DNA of 64,000 nucleotides from Chaenocephalus aceratus (GCA_023974075.1 CM043797.1:17486103-17550102); one strand, 5' to 3'. Shown: positions 10,979 to 22,649, counted from the first letter of the stretch. The notes: generated by a model from the sequence alone, not told the origin. Program-made: numbers and translations.

Positions 10979-13900
10979 TCAAAGTTCTTCATCAGTAGAG
11001 GAGCTACTGTCAGAGGGCTGCTCTTCGGAGGAGTCATCCAAAGACACCGTTTGCTGTCCCAAAATGCATTGGTATGCAATACGTGCCATGGCCTGCTGCG
11101 CTTTCACTTTGTGGAGTTGTTTCTTTAGAACACAAAGTAGCCCCTCACGTCCTCTCTCCGTCAACGCCTCGGTACTGCCTGAGAATGTATGACATCAAAT
11201 AAATAAATCATCAAATAAGCTAAATGTTATTGCCAGACCAAAACACTACCAACAACAATAATCATTTATTGTACTAACTTTGTCCAGTGATGCCTTCAGA
11301 AAGCTGGGAGGACAGGTGATCAATCTTTCCTGCCACGCTCCTCATGTACTCCCAGTGCTGTTTGACTTCATGAACCAGAATAACAGCTTCTTCTTTCAGT
11401 CTGGTCAGCAGCATTACCTTGTCGTAAACCTTTTTTTTCTGTACCATATCACCATGACCTGCAAAATACATCAAAGCATTATCAATTATCTTACATTGGA
11501 AATATTACAATTACAACTCCTGGTCCTCACTTTAATCTTAATTACACACCAACATGTTTCAATAGATCAGCTATTGTTTACCATCTATGAAATATTAGTG
11601 AATACATTTGTTTCCATATATAGGCGTGCGTATACTTAGAACAGAGGGACAGAATTTATCATTTATTTATTCATTTTTATGGCATTTTACGCCTTTATCT
11701 GACAGTAAGAGAAAGGATATTTGGGAGGGAAAAATAGGGCAAGGGTTGCCAGCAAATGGTCCAGCCGGCTGAGAAATGATTGGAGATTCGCTCCTCAATG
11801 CATTTGCATAGAAGTGGTAACGGATGACCCCAATTAATCTATACCTTAGTTGTTTTTAAGCAGCAACTCCATTGTTTATAACATCAATGGGACTATAGAA
11901 ATTCACTATAGTCACTGGACATTTCTTTTTTATATGACAATAAAATAAACAATATTCCCATTGCTGTAGATCAGTCATTCATCCTATTCTCTGGAGACCT
12001 CCTTCCAATGATGGGTGTTACTAGCATCGAGGTACCCCTGATAGAAGAGGAGGGGCTGGTTTGCCTTAGGAGGCATAAGGCAATCAATTCTCACCAGACT
12101 TGCGATACAGCTGATATTTTCGCTGCTTGATGCTCAGATACAGTCCTTCAATGGTCTTCTGCAGGTCATTTTGAATGGGTGTTCCTTGTGAAGAGAAGTA
12201 TAACAATTATTTCACATAAAACTCTAATTAAACCCTTTCACGGCCATATAGCCTACAACAGAATAGAGAAAAAGATGCTTTTTTTTTATTGTGCAAGAAA
12301 TTATTTTTTCACAGTACCTGTAGTCCACTGCTGAACATCAGATACCCACTGCTGTACTTGGTCGTCCTGTAGTGACAATTCAGCGGTGAGTTTCTCCAGA
12401 TCCTCTGTTGCTTCTGTAATCCTTTGCACCGTCTGTCAAAACAAATAACAAAACAAAATGTTGACCAACATTAAAAAAAAAAAGTTTTAAATTAACATAT
12501 TTGTGTAGTCAGTACCTTCATGTATCTTTTAGCCAATGTTTGCTCAAGGTTTGCTGCCTTTCGCTTGTTCCAGCCACTTGCTTGGATTGTAAGCATATCC
12601 GTGCGAACTGAAGACAGAATTTATGTTAGGCCAGGAAACCAAAAATACAATAATTGAGTTTGCATGAAAAATACTTACCAGCTTTTGACATGTACTTCGA
12701 ACATATTGCTGCTCGAGAGAGGAAGCTGTTCACCTGTTCAACCTCCTCCCCTATTGTATTCCCTGCTCCTTTTTGATTCCGTCCTCCCCATCGCAACTGT
12801 AAACACATTTAGACGACGGTTACCATTTGGATAACAGAAAAATTAAGAAAATGAGTAATGTTGTCTTCTGCCAATTATTGTATTTACCTCACACAACCAT
12901 GAATGTGCTTTGGCATGCATGATGGACAGAAATGGACGCATGTTCAAAAGGTTTTGCAGCTCTGGACAGTGGCTCGCAACCCTCTGCAGATATGGCCAGT
13001 ATTTGCAGACCACATCAGAGCAAAAAAACTGTACATTCCGTGAAGAAAGCTGTTTCTGCAGATATAAAGGATATGCAAAAATTTCTCCACGGAACATATT
13101 CAATCCCTTAAGCAAGAATCCATGACGGCAGACAGCAACCTCCACGCCTTCCTCATCTAGTTTGCTGGCAGACTTGTTGGCAGTCTCTCGGGCAGCCGAC
13201 CACTGACCGGAACCACATCTTCCTTTTGCAGGATTCTAAAACAGATGAAAGAATATAGAGACATATAGACAGGAGACTGGAAGTATGCTGAAGACATTGC
13301 CTACACAATGGGGACATCATATTAATACACAACAAAGGCGAGAAGCATGCTACAAGTGTTCATTACACTTACAAATGCATGTCTTAAAATATGGGGAATG
13401 TAAAATAACTTTACGTGTCTTGTTGTCCCATGGATGTAATCGACAAAGGATGACACTTCAGCATCCTTGGCTAAAAACACTCCGTCGAAAAATCCACAAG
13501 GTCTTAAAGAAGAAATGTTTTATTATTGTACAAAAGTACCATAAAAGGCACTCTAAAATTTCAAATCGAGAAAATTCTACACACCCTGGTTGGCTCTTAA
13601 AGCGGTAGAGTTTACGGTTCCCATCGACTGCGACAGCCAACATAGAGGGTGTGCATGAAGGGCACTGAAAATGCTGCACCTGAGACAGCCTTTCGACCTC
13701 AAATTTGGCATAGGTCCATTCCAGAAAGGACTTCTGCAGTGTGTCGCCACATATCTTACCACTCTAAAAGCAAATAGAGAGGATCTTTTTTTTTTTATTA
13801 AAATCATACAAATATATTTTGAACTTACGCAACTACAATTTAAATTGTACAGTTACTTCCATCTTGTACTCACCCGACCGAAGAGCTTTGTACGATGTTC

Positions 13901-16190
13901 GAGCATGCTGACAAAAGCTTGCCGTGACATTCCAGGAGCAGTGATCTTGAGATCTTCGTAGGTAGTGAACAAATCCACTGCGTACAAGGTCTCAAAATTG
14001 ACAGTGGCTGGCCAATAGCCACTTTCAACCAGATCACCCATGCCTATCGACCAAGTCTTTCCACAGGTGCAGTTTATTTGTGGAAGGAACAGATTGTATC
14101 GCCCTGAAATGTAAAGAGACAAATCATTACTATGATACAGTATCAACTACAAACATTTTTCGTTTCATACATTTCTTTGATTTAATTGGTGAGTTTAAAT
14201 TAAGTGTGACAAAGAGCTAAAATGCATTTGAATCCCTGGCTCAAAAGCGGAATACATAACAGCAAAAAAAACAAATAGAAAAGTCTTGAAATGTTCTTAC
14301 CATTAATTCCAATCAAAATGATTTCCTTTCCTGCGGAAACACTTGTTTGCCCAGTAGCACAATCGCAGCAGGGATGCATTATAGGTATGAAGCATTCTAG
14401 GAAAAAACAATTGAAATAGTCAATTAGATTCATAGGTCATTTATTATTAGCGTCTTTTGATCAAATACATCTTCCCCCAGGAAGTTTTTTTGAACCTAAT
14501 TTACTAATTGTAGTATATCATATAATATAATCGATATCATATAAAAGTTGTGTGTGATTTGTAGTTTAAAAAGTACCTCTTTCATGATATGAGAACTTTC
14601 CTCCCTCATCTTCCGTGATGTGAGTGGATGGTGACAGTGGCCTTAAGAACCCTTCTACCATAGAAGATCTGTTGTGGAGTACACTCGATTGGTGTATGGC
14701 AACATCACAGGCAGTGCAGGAAAGAGGTCTTGGCAAACAATCTTGACATGTGACGACTGCAACCTTTTGTTGACAGCGTTGGCAAACCCCCTCTTTAGGT
14801 TTCTCAGAAGATAACATCTGATTAACCATAAAAGGCCTTAACAACGTCCACTTTTCCAAGGAGGATGCTTGTCGTTTCTTCCACTGTGAGGAGAGAGGTT
14901 CTTCACTCGGAAGTCCTAGAAGTTCTTGTACCTCTTGTATGAGGGAGTCTTAAAAATGAAGTAGAAAAAGTACATATATAAAGCAAGGGTCAATCTAGCT
15001 AACCACTACATGATAAGTGGGGAAACAATCATCATTAAGTGTAGGAAAAACATACCTAAGCTTTGGATGGTCCCAGTCTCGCTCTCTTGACCACTAGTAG
15101 ACGGAGTACATACAAGATCTACACTTCTTGAAGCACCTGCAAAATTGTGATGATGCATTTAATAACTTCCTTGAAGAATATGTGAATGTATTGATCTACA
15201 ATTAATTGATGTAAACAACAAACAAAACAAAAACACAAACCAGTGGCTGAACTCCGCTTCCGTTTCTCTCCAGTTCGCCTCCTTTTTGGCATTGGTTGAC
15301 CGTCATGGTCCTCTTCAAGCCAAACCATTGTCCTTGTTTGCGACCCTCCTGCTGTTGGTTTACTTTGATCCACCTTTAAAATCATTATCAGGACACAGAA
15401 CATATTTCCTTAAAACGTCAATCACCAACTACACATTATGATAATCTGATAAAACTTCACTATCATTGCATCATACTGTAACGTTCCACAATAGGAGTCG
15501 GAAACAGGGCTCAACTTATTAGTTTTAATAACTCCTTTGATAGCATACATATATAGGTTCATCGGTCACAGGTTCTACATCACACAGTACTCCACTCCCT
15601 CACTCACACACCAGTAGGGTCAACGTCATTCACTCTCCAGCCCTCCCCCCTCTGCTCCCCCAACTACCACACCGGCCAGCATTACTGTGCAGCTCTGTGA
15701 TTGGCAGATAGACGGGGGATGCTTGAGTGACACACACAGCAACCTATACCGTGGCCGTTTCTCAATATTGAGTAAACCTGCTGCAGAGCAACTATTTCAA
15801 GTATACTACGTCATCGAGTGGCGCCGAAGGACTGTTTAAATGCATGTTAAATGCCCAGCATTCTGCGCCACTCTATGACGTAGTATACTTGAAATAGTGG
15901 CTCTGCAGTATAAACGGCCCGGGTCGCTACACTACCTTCGGTCAAAAAATATATAGAACTGTGCTTACATTATAGGCCATGCTATTTATAGCTAAAGAGT
16001 ACGAATAATTATGGAAGAATGTCGAACGAAGCTAATGTTATCAGTGTTTCACACGTGCTAACCAATGCTAACGTTAGCTCTTCACTCGAGCGTTCACATT
16101 TCGGCGATACCTTGAAAATAAACTTACCACACAGTCATCCAAGAGCACATCAGCAAGAAATATGGCGTCATTTTCTTCCAGTGGATTCAT
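10979..16190 (-). CDS. KDZ-type transposase, 15 exons, 794 codons, apparently intact
   Basis: The complement exons are 16128-16190, 15241-15373, 15056-15136, 14577-14948, 14301-14396, 13874-14103, 13585-13763, 13415-13502, 12888-13235, 12679-12796, 12516-12607, 12318-12432, 12095-12184, 11279-11458 and 10979-11178. They total 2385 nt, an exact multiple of three; every junction keeps phase with GT/AG and there is no internal stop. Exon 4 has a cysteine cluster (CQRC, CQDC, CTACD, then HxSxxLH) like the CxC domains of KDZ transposases. Candidate catalytic residues are the Asp of AVDGNRKLYRF (exon 7), the Asp of CSDVVCKYW (exon 9) and the Glu of GEEVEQVNSFLSR (exon 10). The C terminus is acidic and serine-rich. 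Start MNPLEENDAIFLADV is the first ATG of exon 1. The family assignment rests on motif recognition. The likely role is excision and integration of the surrounding 17.7-kb element. Confidence 0.85.
15485..15716. repeat. Second internal copy of the KDZ terminal repeat, within transposase intron 1
   Basis: The sequence from TTCCACAATAGGAGTCG to GCTCTGTGATTGGCAGA is a diverged copy of 998-1170 in the same orientation. It is inverted relative to 17017-17225, and it also carries about 40 bases that lie just inside the right terminal repeat. With 17017-17225 it forms an inverted pair around the transposase start. Confidence 0.75.
15781..15908. repeat. 44-bp stem hairpin in transposase intron 1
   Basis: Bases 15781-15824 and 15865-15908 are reverse complements with two mismatches (stem core TTTCAAGTATACTACGTCAT, loop 40 bases). 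The stem includes TGACGTAG, a CRE-like sequence. It could be a small foldback element or a structured intronic or regulatory segment near the transposase start; no function is demonstrated. Confidence 0.85.
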
Positions 16191-17054
16191 TGTGCAAATC
16201 AGAATGTATATGACGACTTTCCAATTGAACTGCTAATGTCGCTTCTGAGACTTTCTGCCTATTTAAAGAACTTCCGAAGGCCCATTCCCAAACCGCCCCC
16301 TACACCCTACCCCTACACCCTATCCCTCCGTTTGCGCGTTCACGCGGAGGGTCCGCCATATTGAGGGCTGTTCCAAAGCAACGTGTGTGGAGGGGGAGTG
16401 GGCTATCAAGCCCTCAAACAGCGAGTCTGCAGCGATGCTGACTTGAGACCGGTCTCTCCCTGACCGGAGTCACGCTGTGTGTGTCCGTCAGGAAACACGC
16501 TGTTAAAAAGTAGTTCCAGCAAACATCCACTGATAAACTACGTTGTTAACAACCTCATGATGACCTCATATATTTTTAACTTAGGATCAAACCTGTGTTT
16601 AGTCTAGAAACAGGTAAACATGTGCATTTTATTATATAGTTGTGTATATTTACAGACCGTTGCAAAAACTAAGAAGCTTATAAACATCAGGTTTAAAACT
16701 AAAAGAGCTTTGAAACACAATGAAAGATGTTTGGAGTTTTATTTGAGTTATTCATTTAAACTTTTTTTCTAAGAGATGCTGATTTGAAACCGTTGTTACA
16801 TACAGTTACGGCATATCCTGTTTCTGCCGGAGAGAGGGGAGGCCGTCCCAAAGCTTGCTGCTGTGTCTACTCCCTCCATCTGACAGGAGGGAGACTCATT
16901 GAGCTGCGAGTGTGGCTACAGACGGAGTTCACTCCATCACGGAGGGGTAGAGTCGAGGGAGTGGTTTGGGATTGGGCCTAAAACAGGCTGAAACCGGTAT
17001 TGTAGCATGCCCGTCTCTCTGCCAATCACAGAGCTGCACAGTAATGCTGGCCGC
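16191..17054. promoter_or_regulatory. Presumed 5' region of the transposase gene
   Basis: This is the stretch upstream of the minus-strand transposase start and inside the right terminal repeat. It has no supported exon. GC-rich blocks around 16320-16500 and 16810-16980 could belong to a promoter, but no canonical TATA box was identified. Confidence 0.35.
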
Positions 17055-17970
17055 ATAGATGTGCGGGCCTGTGGTTGGGGGGGAGCAGAGGGGGGAGGGC
17101 TGGAGAGTGTGTGACGTTGACCCTGTTGTGTGACGTTAAACCTGCGACCTGTAACCTGTGACTTCTGAACCTGTATGCTACCAAAGTAGCTATTAAACCT
17201 AAGAACTTGAGGCCTGTTTTCGACTCCTATTGTGGAATATTACACTATTATGACTTCCGGGTTCACAGGAAATGACAGGCCTGTAGCGTTGCCATTAAGT
17301 ACACAACAAATACCTGCGCATTACGAACATGGATGTACAGTTCCTTATCCGTTATCTGTTAGCGTAGCTAGCTAGCACCAGATGCTAACACTAACAATAC
17401 ACGTAAGGTCTCGCTCGGGCCACACTTAAAATACGTTAAATGTACACAATTTCCTGAGGCATTTTTGTTAAACTGCTACTTTCGAGTTGTGCGCTAACAG
17501 CAATATAAATAAATGAGCGCAAAGACGTTATAATATTAAAATTTCAGAGCATACACTGATAGCAGCGTCCCTAGCAACCACCTTGGTAACAATGCAAACG
17601 TTGAATGGACACGATTTCCTGAAGTAATCTTGGTAATAACTAGCAAACTAAAGATCATGTACACCCACTACACACATAATCTTAAATAACAACTCATATT
17701 TCTCGCATGAAATGACATCAAAACGCATTTTAATGACCTAACTAACCTTAAAATAGGCATTTTACACCAAGAATAAAACGGAGGTCGGCCATGTTTCTTT
17801 TTCTGCAGAGAGAAATTTGAAGATCACGTGACATAGAAGCCAGCCATTGGAATGAATGGGGAGAAAAAAACGTAGGCATCTTACGATTTCAGAGGCGTTT
17901 TCGTAGAACTACTACGTCCTACGTTGTGGACCAACGTAGCTATTATACGTTTTTTTGTGAGACTGGGTTG
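17055..17970 (-). repeat. Right terminal inverted repeat of the KDZ transposon
   Basis: This is the reverse complement of 269-1184. Both copies share the YR-rich CCTCCCCCCTCTGCTCCCCC block near the inner end and the ACGTAG-rich tip. It is followed directly by the target duplication AAATTAC at 17971-17977. Confidence 0.92.
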
Positions 17971-18417
17971 AAATTACACCTGAATGTGTCATTAATGTTA
18001 AAATAATGTTTTGTACTAACTCAATATTTTCATTCCATAAGAAAAGAATAAATGATGTATTAAGATATTTGCATTGTGCTGCATTCATATCACTAGGTTT
18101 ATAATAATGTGCTATGAGAAAACTAAATCAATTTTTTTGTAGGAAAATATTAAAGTGGTCACTTGTAAATCCTTGGCCTATGTATTTGTGACTTTGGAGT
18201 ACACACCATATACATTTAATTTAAAACTATTTATATATATATTAATAATATGTTATGATTATTAAAAAATATTCACCACAATGAATTCATCTGCAGCTTG
18301 TTAATGGCAGTTTGGTTGTTATGCATGTCATTCACCTGCAGGTGTCGCACTGACTCCAAACTTAATATCTAATGCATTTAAGGTCCCATGTCATGGCCAT
18401 TTCTACTGATCATAATT
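17971..18417. repeat. Continuation of unit A receptor 3' flank
   Basis: It matches 44863-45277 and 54575-55020 almost base for base, including the ATTTATATATATATTAATAA and TCATCTGCAGCTTGTTAATGG blocks. It is non-coding. It ends at CCATT (18418-18422), the target duplication of the BEL/Pao element. Confidence 0.9.
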
Positions 18418-18422
18418 CCATT

Positions 18423-18433
18423 TGTTGGCGCCA

Positions 18434-18466
<33 letters not shown>

Positions 18467-18775
18467 CGCGTCATCTAATCTGCGCACCTGGGAGCACGGG
18501 AGGTAATCAAGCTATATGTGGGCACAGGTGATCAGTGGGGATGAGAGGTTAGAGAGGAAGCCACACGTTTTTCAACCGTGTTGACAGTGTGCCTGATTGT
18601 GATATGTTAACCAAGATTTTAGATAGGCCTAAAAGAACCTTTTAACATTTTATAAAGAAATAAAGCATTACAAATTACGTCATGGTGGATCTCATCCTTC
18701 ACCACAACACGCGTTGGGAACTCTGGCTGCTAACCTCCATGAGTGGCTTTGTTTTGATGAGCGATCGCCGCTACA
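18423..18775 (+). repeat. 5' LTR of the BEL/Pao element
   Basis: A 353-bp LTR with TG...CA ends. It has a short TG run (18434-18464) and a polyadenylation signal AATAAA at 18659-18664. Gag starts about 240 bases downstream. Confidence 0.9.
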
Positions 18776-19017
18776 CTTGTTGAAAAACTGGCTCCAATGA
18801 ATGAATCGGAGGATCTTGGACGGAAGAAGGAGCTGCTGCGTTCCCACACAGCTCCAGATGATTGCTGACATGTGAACGCGGTGAAAGCCACGAGGAACCA
18901 CGGTAGGATCGTTAAGAATTGTTGCAAGCTGTGAAAGACCTTCTCATATCAGGGTAAAGGTAAATCCTGCGACAATTCTAAAATAAAACCTCACGCAGCT
19001 GCTGTGTTACTGTCAAA

Positions 19018-19441
19018 ATGAGCCAAGAGGGGAGTCGGCCTAAAGCGCCTGCCACTCAAAGTGATACAGGGAGTGGGCTCGGTAAAAGACAGCCTAAACT
19101 CACTGTTAAAGCATTGGAATTAAAAATAACTTCAATTCAACATGAAAGGAATTCAAGGATAAAGAAACTGCATAAATTAACAAAGGATGTTGAACAATTG
19201 ATACTTTCAAGCCAAAATGTGTCTGAGGTGGAATCCATGTGACATTTTTGTGAAAACAATGATCGAATTAAATGAGTTGCATGGGTCCCTGAAACCATTA
19301 ATACCAGAGGATGAAGTTATAAAACAAAATGAATGGTTTGAAACACGAATGCACAGCAATCGAGAAATGATGAATACAATGAAAAGGTGGTTGCAAACTA
19401 CAAAGGAGCAATTTACACATTCAATTGATGATGATGTGGTA
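19018..19441 (+). pseudogene. BEL/Pao gag, N-terminal part (frameshifted)
   Basis: It begins MSQEGSRPKAPATQ and continues with a predicted coiled coil (LELKITSIQHERNSRIKKL). At about 19238-19245 the frame ends at a TGA and the related sequence continues in another frame (FVKTMIELNELHGSLKPLI), so a small indel has broken it. It is cut at codon-level precision by the Polinton-like insertion: the frame before the duplicated AATGTC joins in frame with the sequence after 30946. Confidence 0.75.
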
Positions 19442-19569
19442 AATGTCAGTAGTAGTAATGATGTTCCTTTCCTCAAAAAAGTGACAGGTGGTGTGACAGG
19501 TCATACCTCTCCCTACTTATGCAAATGAGCTAAGTCCTTTGATGTCAGATTGGCATGAAAGACCCCCCG

Positions 19570-20200
19570 GAGTGATTCTTTTATTGCAGCAATTAAGATA
19601 GTTATAGGTATTTGACCCCTGACCCCTGAGTGGAGTAATTGCCCCAATTAGACTAGCCCCAGGCACCCCCTTTGTGTACAGGCCTTTTATTGCAGCAATT
19701 AAGATAGTTATAGGTATTTGACCCCTGACCCCATAGTGGAGTAATTGCCCCAATTAGACTAGCCCCAGGCACCCCCTTTGTGTATATGCTTTTTATTGTA
19801 GCAATTAAGATAGTTATAGGTATTTGACCCCTGACCCCAGAGTGGAGTAATTGCCCCAATTAGAATAGCCCCTGGCACCCCCTTTGTGTATAGGCTTTTT
19901 ATTGTAGCAATTAAGATAGTTATAGGTGTTTGACCCCTGACCCCAGAGTGGAGTAATAGCCCCAAATTAGAATAGCCCCTGGCACCCCCTTTGTGTATAG
20001 GCCTTTTATTGTAGCAGTTAAGATAGTTATAGGTATTTGACCCCTGACCCCCGAGTGGAGTAATTACCCCGCAATTATATTACCCCCAGGCACCCCCCTT
20101 TGTATACAGGCCATTTTATTGCGTCAATTAAGATAGCTAATGTATTTGAACCCTGACCCTGAGAGTGGAGTATTTGTCAGCAATTATATTAGCCCCATAC
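19570..20200 (-). repeat. Subterminal 106-bp tandem repeats, left arm
   Basis: About six imperfect copies of a 106-bp unit containing TTAAGATAGTTATAGGTATT, TTTGACCCCTGACCCC and GAGTGGAGTAATTGCCCCAA, decaying toward the interior. The same array is inverted near the other end. The position next to both termini suggests a role in replication initiation or packaging, or simple repeat expansion in the terminal repeat. Confidence 0.9.
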
Positions 20201-20656
20201 ACCCCCTCTGTTGTATAGGTATTTATGATGTATTGAATCTCTTTGATCCCTCCCCTCAGAGTCCTTTTGTTGTCTAATCTAATTAGCTTTTTGATGCCTG
20301 CCTTGATGTGCAATTTCACAATGATGAAAGCCTCTGTATAAATGAATGGGGTAACACCATATAGAGATATACTCAAAATAAATTTAAAAAAAGACAGACA
20401 ATTCAGCTTACCGAGTCGACCGTCTGAAGCGCCAGTCAAGAAGTGAATGCGGGCATAGGGGTGGGTTCAGAGTACAGCCTCTTTCTGGTCACGTGTGTTG
20501 GAGGAGGGGCTCTGTAAGGAAGGCAGAGTACAGCCTCTTTCTGGGCACGTGTGTTGGAGGAGGGGCTCTGTAAGGAAGGTTGAAGGAACGAGCAGGATTT
20601 CTCCCCCGGTCTGACTGTAAAAGACTCTGTCTTTTCTCCAAGGGGATAGTCTGAGT

Positions 20657-21043
20657 CAGGTTGTTTCTCTGGGCAAATTTACCCCAGAAACTGTTGAGAC
20701 ATAGTTTTGCCACTTCTCTTTTGGCTGGATTTGATTTGATTTGATCTGCATCCATCAAGATACCCTGTTTAGCGTGATAGTCTGCTACATACTTTTGTCT
20801 GCTCTCATCATCTGTGGCCTCTGAGGGGTAACCTGATGCTTCTTGTTTACCCTTCAAAAATGTGTGTATATACTCTACAAAAATGCTGTCACTTTTCTTC
20901 TCAAAATGCCACACCTCTGTGATCCGAGTCATCTTGTACCCCAGGTCCAGGGCTTTGGTGAATTCTGTGGTCACCCAAACGCCTGTTAATGCTCTTTCCT
21001 CCTTGCTATGCAGGCAGGCCCCTGGGGAGCTGAGTATGGCTCT
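20657..21043 (-). pseudogene. DNA polymerase B (protein-primed type) fragment, left arm
   Basis: About 130 residues of the palm region are in frame: HSKEERALTGVWVTTEF, then EVWHF, TFLKGKQEASGYP, and KLCLNSFWGKFAQRNN, which corresponds to motif B (K-x3-NS-x-xG). These blocks are typical of Polinton and related viral type-B polymerases. The upstream exonuclease, motif A and downstream DTDS motif are all missing. Downstream of LTQT the frame runs across a 786-bp deletion junction (near 20646) into unrelated sequence ending at 20489. It is inactive. Relative to its neighbours it points outward, toward the left end. Confidence 0.8.
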
Positions 21044-21162
21044 CGGGGGATGGTGGGTTAAGAGACAGATGCTTAGTTTTTGGACTGCCTCAGGGGGTTA
21101 ACGACATCTACTAAAAACAAAGTACTTCATTATTTACATTTTTTCAGCTTTTATACACAAAA

Positions 21163-21369
21163 GTGCAGGAAAATTCAGAGGATGAAGAAGCAGAAAACAG
21201 CCATTATTCTTCACTCTTCTGTAAAACGGACAGTTTCAAGAAAGATGACACCGTGTTTATGCATGACATGCAAAATATATTGAAGCCCTATTTTAAAAAA
21301 AACAAGTTACAAGTATATTGTGTGAAAATATCTCAGAAAGTTGTAATATTGTTTATTAGTGATACCTGA
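21163..21369 (+). CDS. Small acidic protein, 68 residues, left arm
   Basis: It begins MQENSEDEEAENSHYSS, with an acidic, serine-rich N terminus and a hydrophobic C terminus (VYCVKISQKVVILFIS). The upstream stretch TTTACATTTTTTCAG could be a splice acceptor, so this may be the last exon of a longer gene. An exact copy lies in the right arm. I do not recognise it, and coding status is uncertain. Confidence 0.4.
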   Translation: MQENSEDEEAENSHYSSLFCKTDSFKKDDTVFMHDMQNILKPYFKKNKLQVYCVKISQKVVILFISDT

Positions 21370-21652
21370 GGATATTCTCTTTTTTTATTTGTAGCGACTG
21401 TGAACTAATGTGTAATTACTTTTTTACTAACTATATAAGAAAAGTCTCTCTGAAGAGAGGAAATAATAAAACAATTTAAAACATAATCTTTGTCTTTTAT
21501 ATTTACTTTACACCACTATAAGGAAACCCAATATGAGGCTGTATGGTGTACTATTAGATTCTGTTGTAGGCAACAAAGAGAGGTTTTCTTAAAATGTGTT
21601 TCTGCTCCATTTCACTCCATGAAGCCTCCAGCTTGTACAGGGGCTCCGCCTC

Positions 21653-21706
21653 CACTCAACATAACATGTCCCGCCCTCCTCACCAGAACATTTCAAAGTA
21701 AGGGGA
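21653..21706 (+). promoter_or_regulatory. Recurrent intergenic module upstream of the 266-residue gene
   Basis: It reads CCACTCAACATAACATGTCC, then CGCCCTCCTCACCAGAAC, then CATTTCAAAGTAAGG. The same three blocks recur before the 81-, 167- and 110-residue genes and in the polymerase flank. The last block is TATA-like in the best copies. It is likely a shared promoter. Confidence 0.6.
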
Positions 21707-21790
21707 TGGAAATAGACGAAAATAAATACGCTCAAACTAGATAACAGGCCAGTCATTTCCAATCACCAAGGCACTTTTCAAAAAAGAAAA

Positions 21791-22591
21791 ATGGCAAAGA
21801 GAAGCTTAGATATGGGTTTAATCAGCGAGACGCCTGTGACAACGTACAGCCATCAGTCCGGAGCGCCAATCAAGAAACGAATGCAATATATGTGCCGGGT
21901 TCAGACGCCTCCAGCCGAAGAACTTTATGAAGAATGGAATCTAAAAAATGGTGATGTTTGGGGTTATGTATTCAACTATATGGCGAATGAACTGCATTTC
22001 TACAATCTGAAGAATGGAGAAACGTACGGACCCCGCAGTGTTAAAGCGACACTGACCTCAACAGATTGGGCTGTGTTAACTCTGGTGTCTTCCAGAGATC
22101 TCCACGCAACCACGGTACCGAAAGAAGTAGTGCATCAAGAAACCATAGTGGAACCAGCGGTGTACAAGATATTTGCAAAGAAAAGCAAAGAAACACAGAC
22201 AGCATGCGAGATCAAAGAAGAGATTTCATCGCCGCCCCTCAATGTGGAGGAAGAAAGAGTTATTTCCCCGCTGCCAGAAGTGAGAAGAGTCCTGACAAGC
22301 ACCGTCTGGGAAACTAAAAGCGGACCATCGGGGCGATGGTATTACCGTGCAAGCCATTTGGAGACGCTGGGGAAGGATCCCTCTGATGATTTTGTTTTGG
22401 AGGTTTTTAATTCTACCTGCGGAGTATTTCAGACAGCAGTGCGGGTACCACTGGCTGCTTGGCTGAAAATGATTGATGGAAAAGCTACAAAGCTTAAAGA
22501 ACTTTTTAAACAGAGTCAGACATCGATGGACATTATACTGGTGAAAAAGAATCTCACCTTTACAGAGGACTCTGCCCCCCACTCAACATAA
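21791..22591 (+). CDS. Unknown 266-residue protein of the Polinton-like element, left arm
   Basis: It starts MAKRSLDMGLISETPV, has a basic segment (APIKKRMQYMCR), and two similar globular parts separated by a charged linker (EIKEEISSPPLNVEEERVIS). The first part has WNLKNGDVWGYVFNYM and NGETYGPRSVKATLT. The second has SGPSGRWYYRASHLETLG and PLAAWLKMI. No signal peptide or membrane segment is seen. The right-arm copy (27003-27803, minus) encodes the identical sequence. The intergenic module at 21653-21706 lies about 85 bases upstream. I do not recognise the family; accessory or structural roles are equally possible. Confidence 0.75.
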   Translation: MAKRSLDMGLISETPVTTYSHQSGAPIKKRMQYMCRVQTPPAEELYEEWNLKNGDVWGYVFNYMANELHFYNLKNGETYGPRSVKATLTSTDWAVLTLVSSRDLHATTVPKEVVHQETIVEPAVYKIFAKKSKETQTACEIKEEISSPPLNVEEERVISPLPEVRRVLTSTVWETKSGPSGRWYYRASHLETLGKDPSDDFVLEVFNSTCGVFQTAVRVPLAAWLKMIDGKATKLKELFKQSQTSMDIILVKKNLTFTEDSAPHST

Positions 22592-22633
22592 CAAGTCACA
22601 CCCTCCTCATCAGAGCATTTTAAACTAAGGACC
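22576..22633 (+). promoter_or_regulatory. Recurrent intergenic module upstream of the 81-residue gene
   Basis: CCACTCAACATAACAAGTCA is followed by CCCTCCTCATCAGAG and CATTTTAAACTAAGGAC. It overlaps the last codons of the 266-residue gene, so genes are packed with promoter and coding sequence overlapping, as in compact viral genomes. Confidence 0.6.
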
Positions 22634-22649
22634 CCTCAAGAAAGACATT

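Larger units (their letters stand above)
269..17970 (-). mobile_element. 17.7-kb KDZ-type DNA transposon with long terminal inverted repeats
   Basis: The element starts CAACCCAGTCTCAC and ends with the reverse complement. It is flanked by a direct repeat AAATTAC (262-268 and 17971-17977), and the uninterrupted site is seen at 44862-44880 and 54574-54592. Inside are a complete 15-exon transposase gene of the Kyakuja/Dileera/Zisupton class and a second multi-exon gene, both on the minus strand. Zisupton-type elements usually duplicate about 8 bp; here 7 bp match exactly. The ends are nearly identical over more than 900 bp, which suggests a recent insertion. It is absent from units B and C, so it inserted after the receptor duplication. 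Confidence 0.9.

Noticed and set aside
18776..18810. tRNA primer-binding site directly after the 5' LTR
   Set aside because: A TGGCTCC sequence occurs about 15 bases after the LTR, but I could not match it to a specific tRNA 3' end, so it is not annotated.
19653..19965. Repeated frames of 68 codons in the 106-bp repeats
   Set aside because: Periodic frames produced by the tandem repeat itself (106 is not a multiple of three, so they stop and restart).
21490..21744. Open frame of 84 codons in the left arm (mirror at 27850-28104)
   Set aside because: It overlaps the conserved promoter-like module and the leader of the 266-residue gene, and its sequence is low in recognisable structure; likely chance.
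22226..22582. 118-codon minus-strand frame inside the 266-residue gene
   Set aside because: Antisense shadow of a well-supported gene; no promoter module on that strand.
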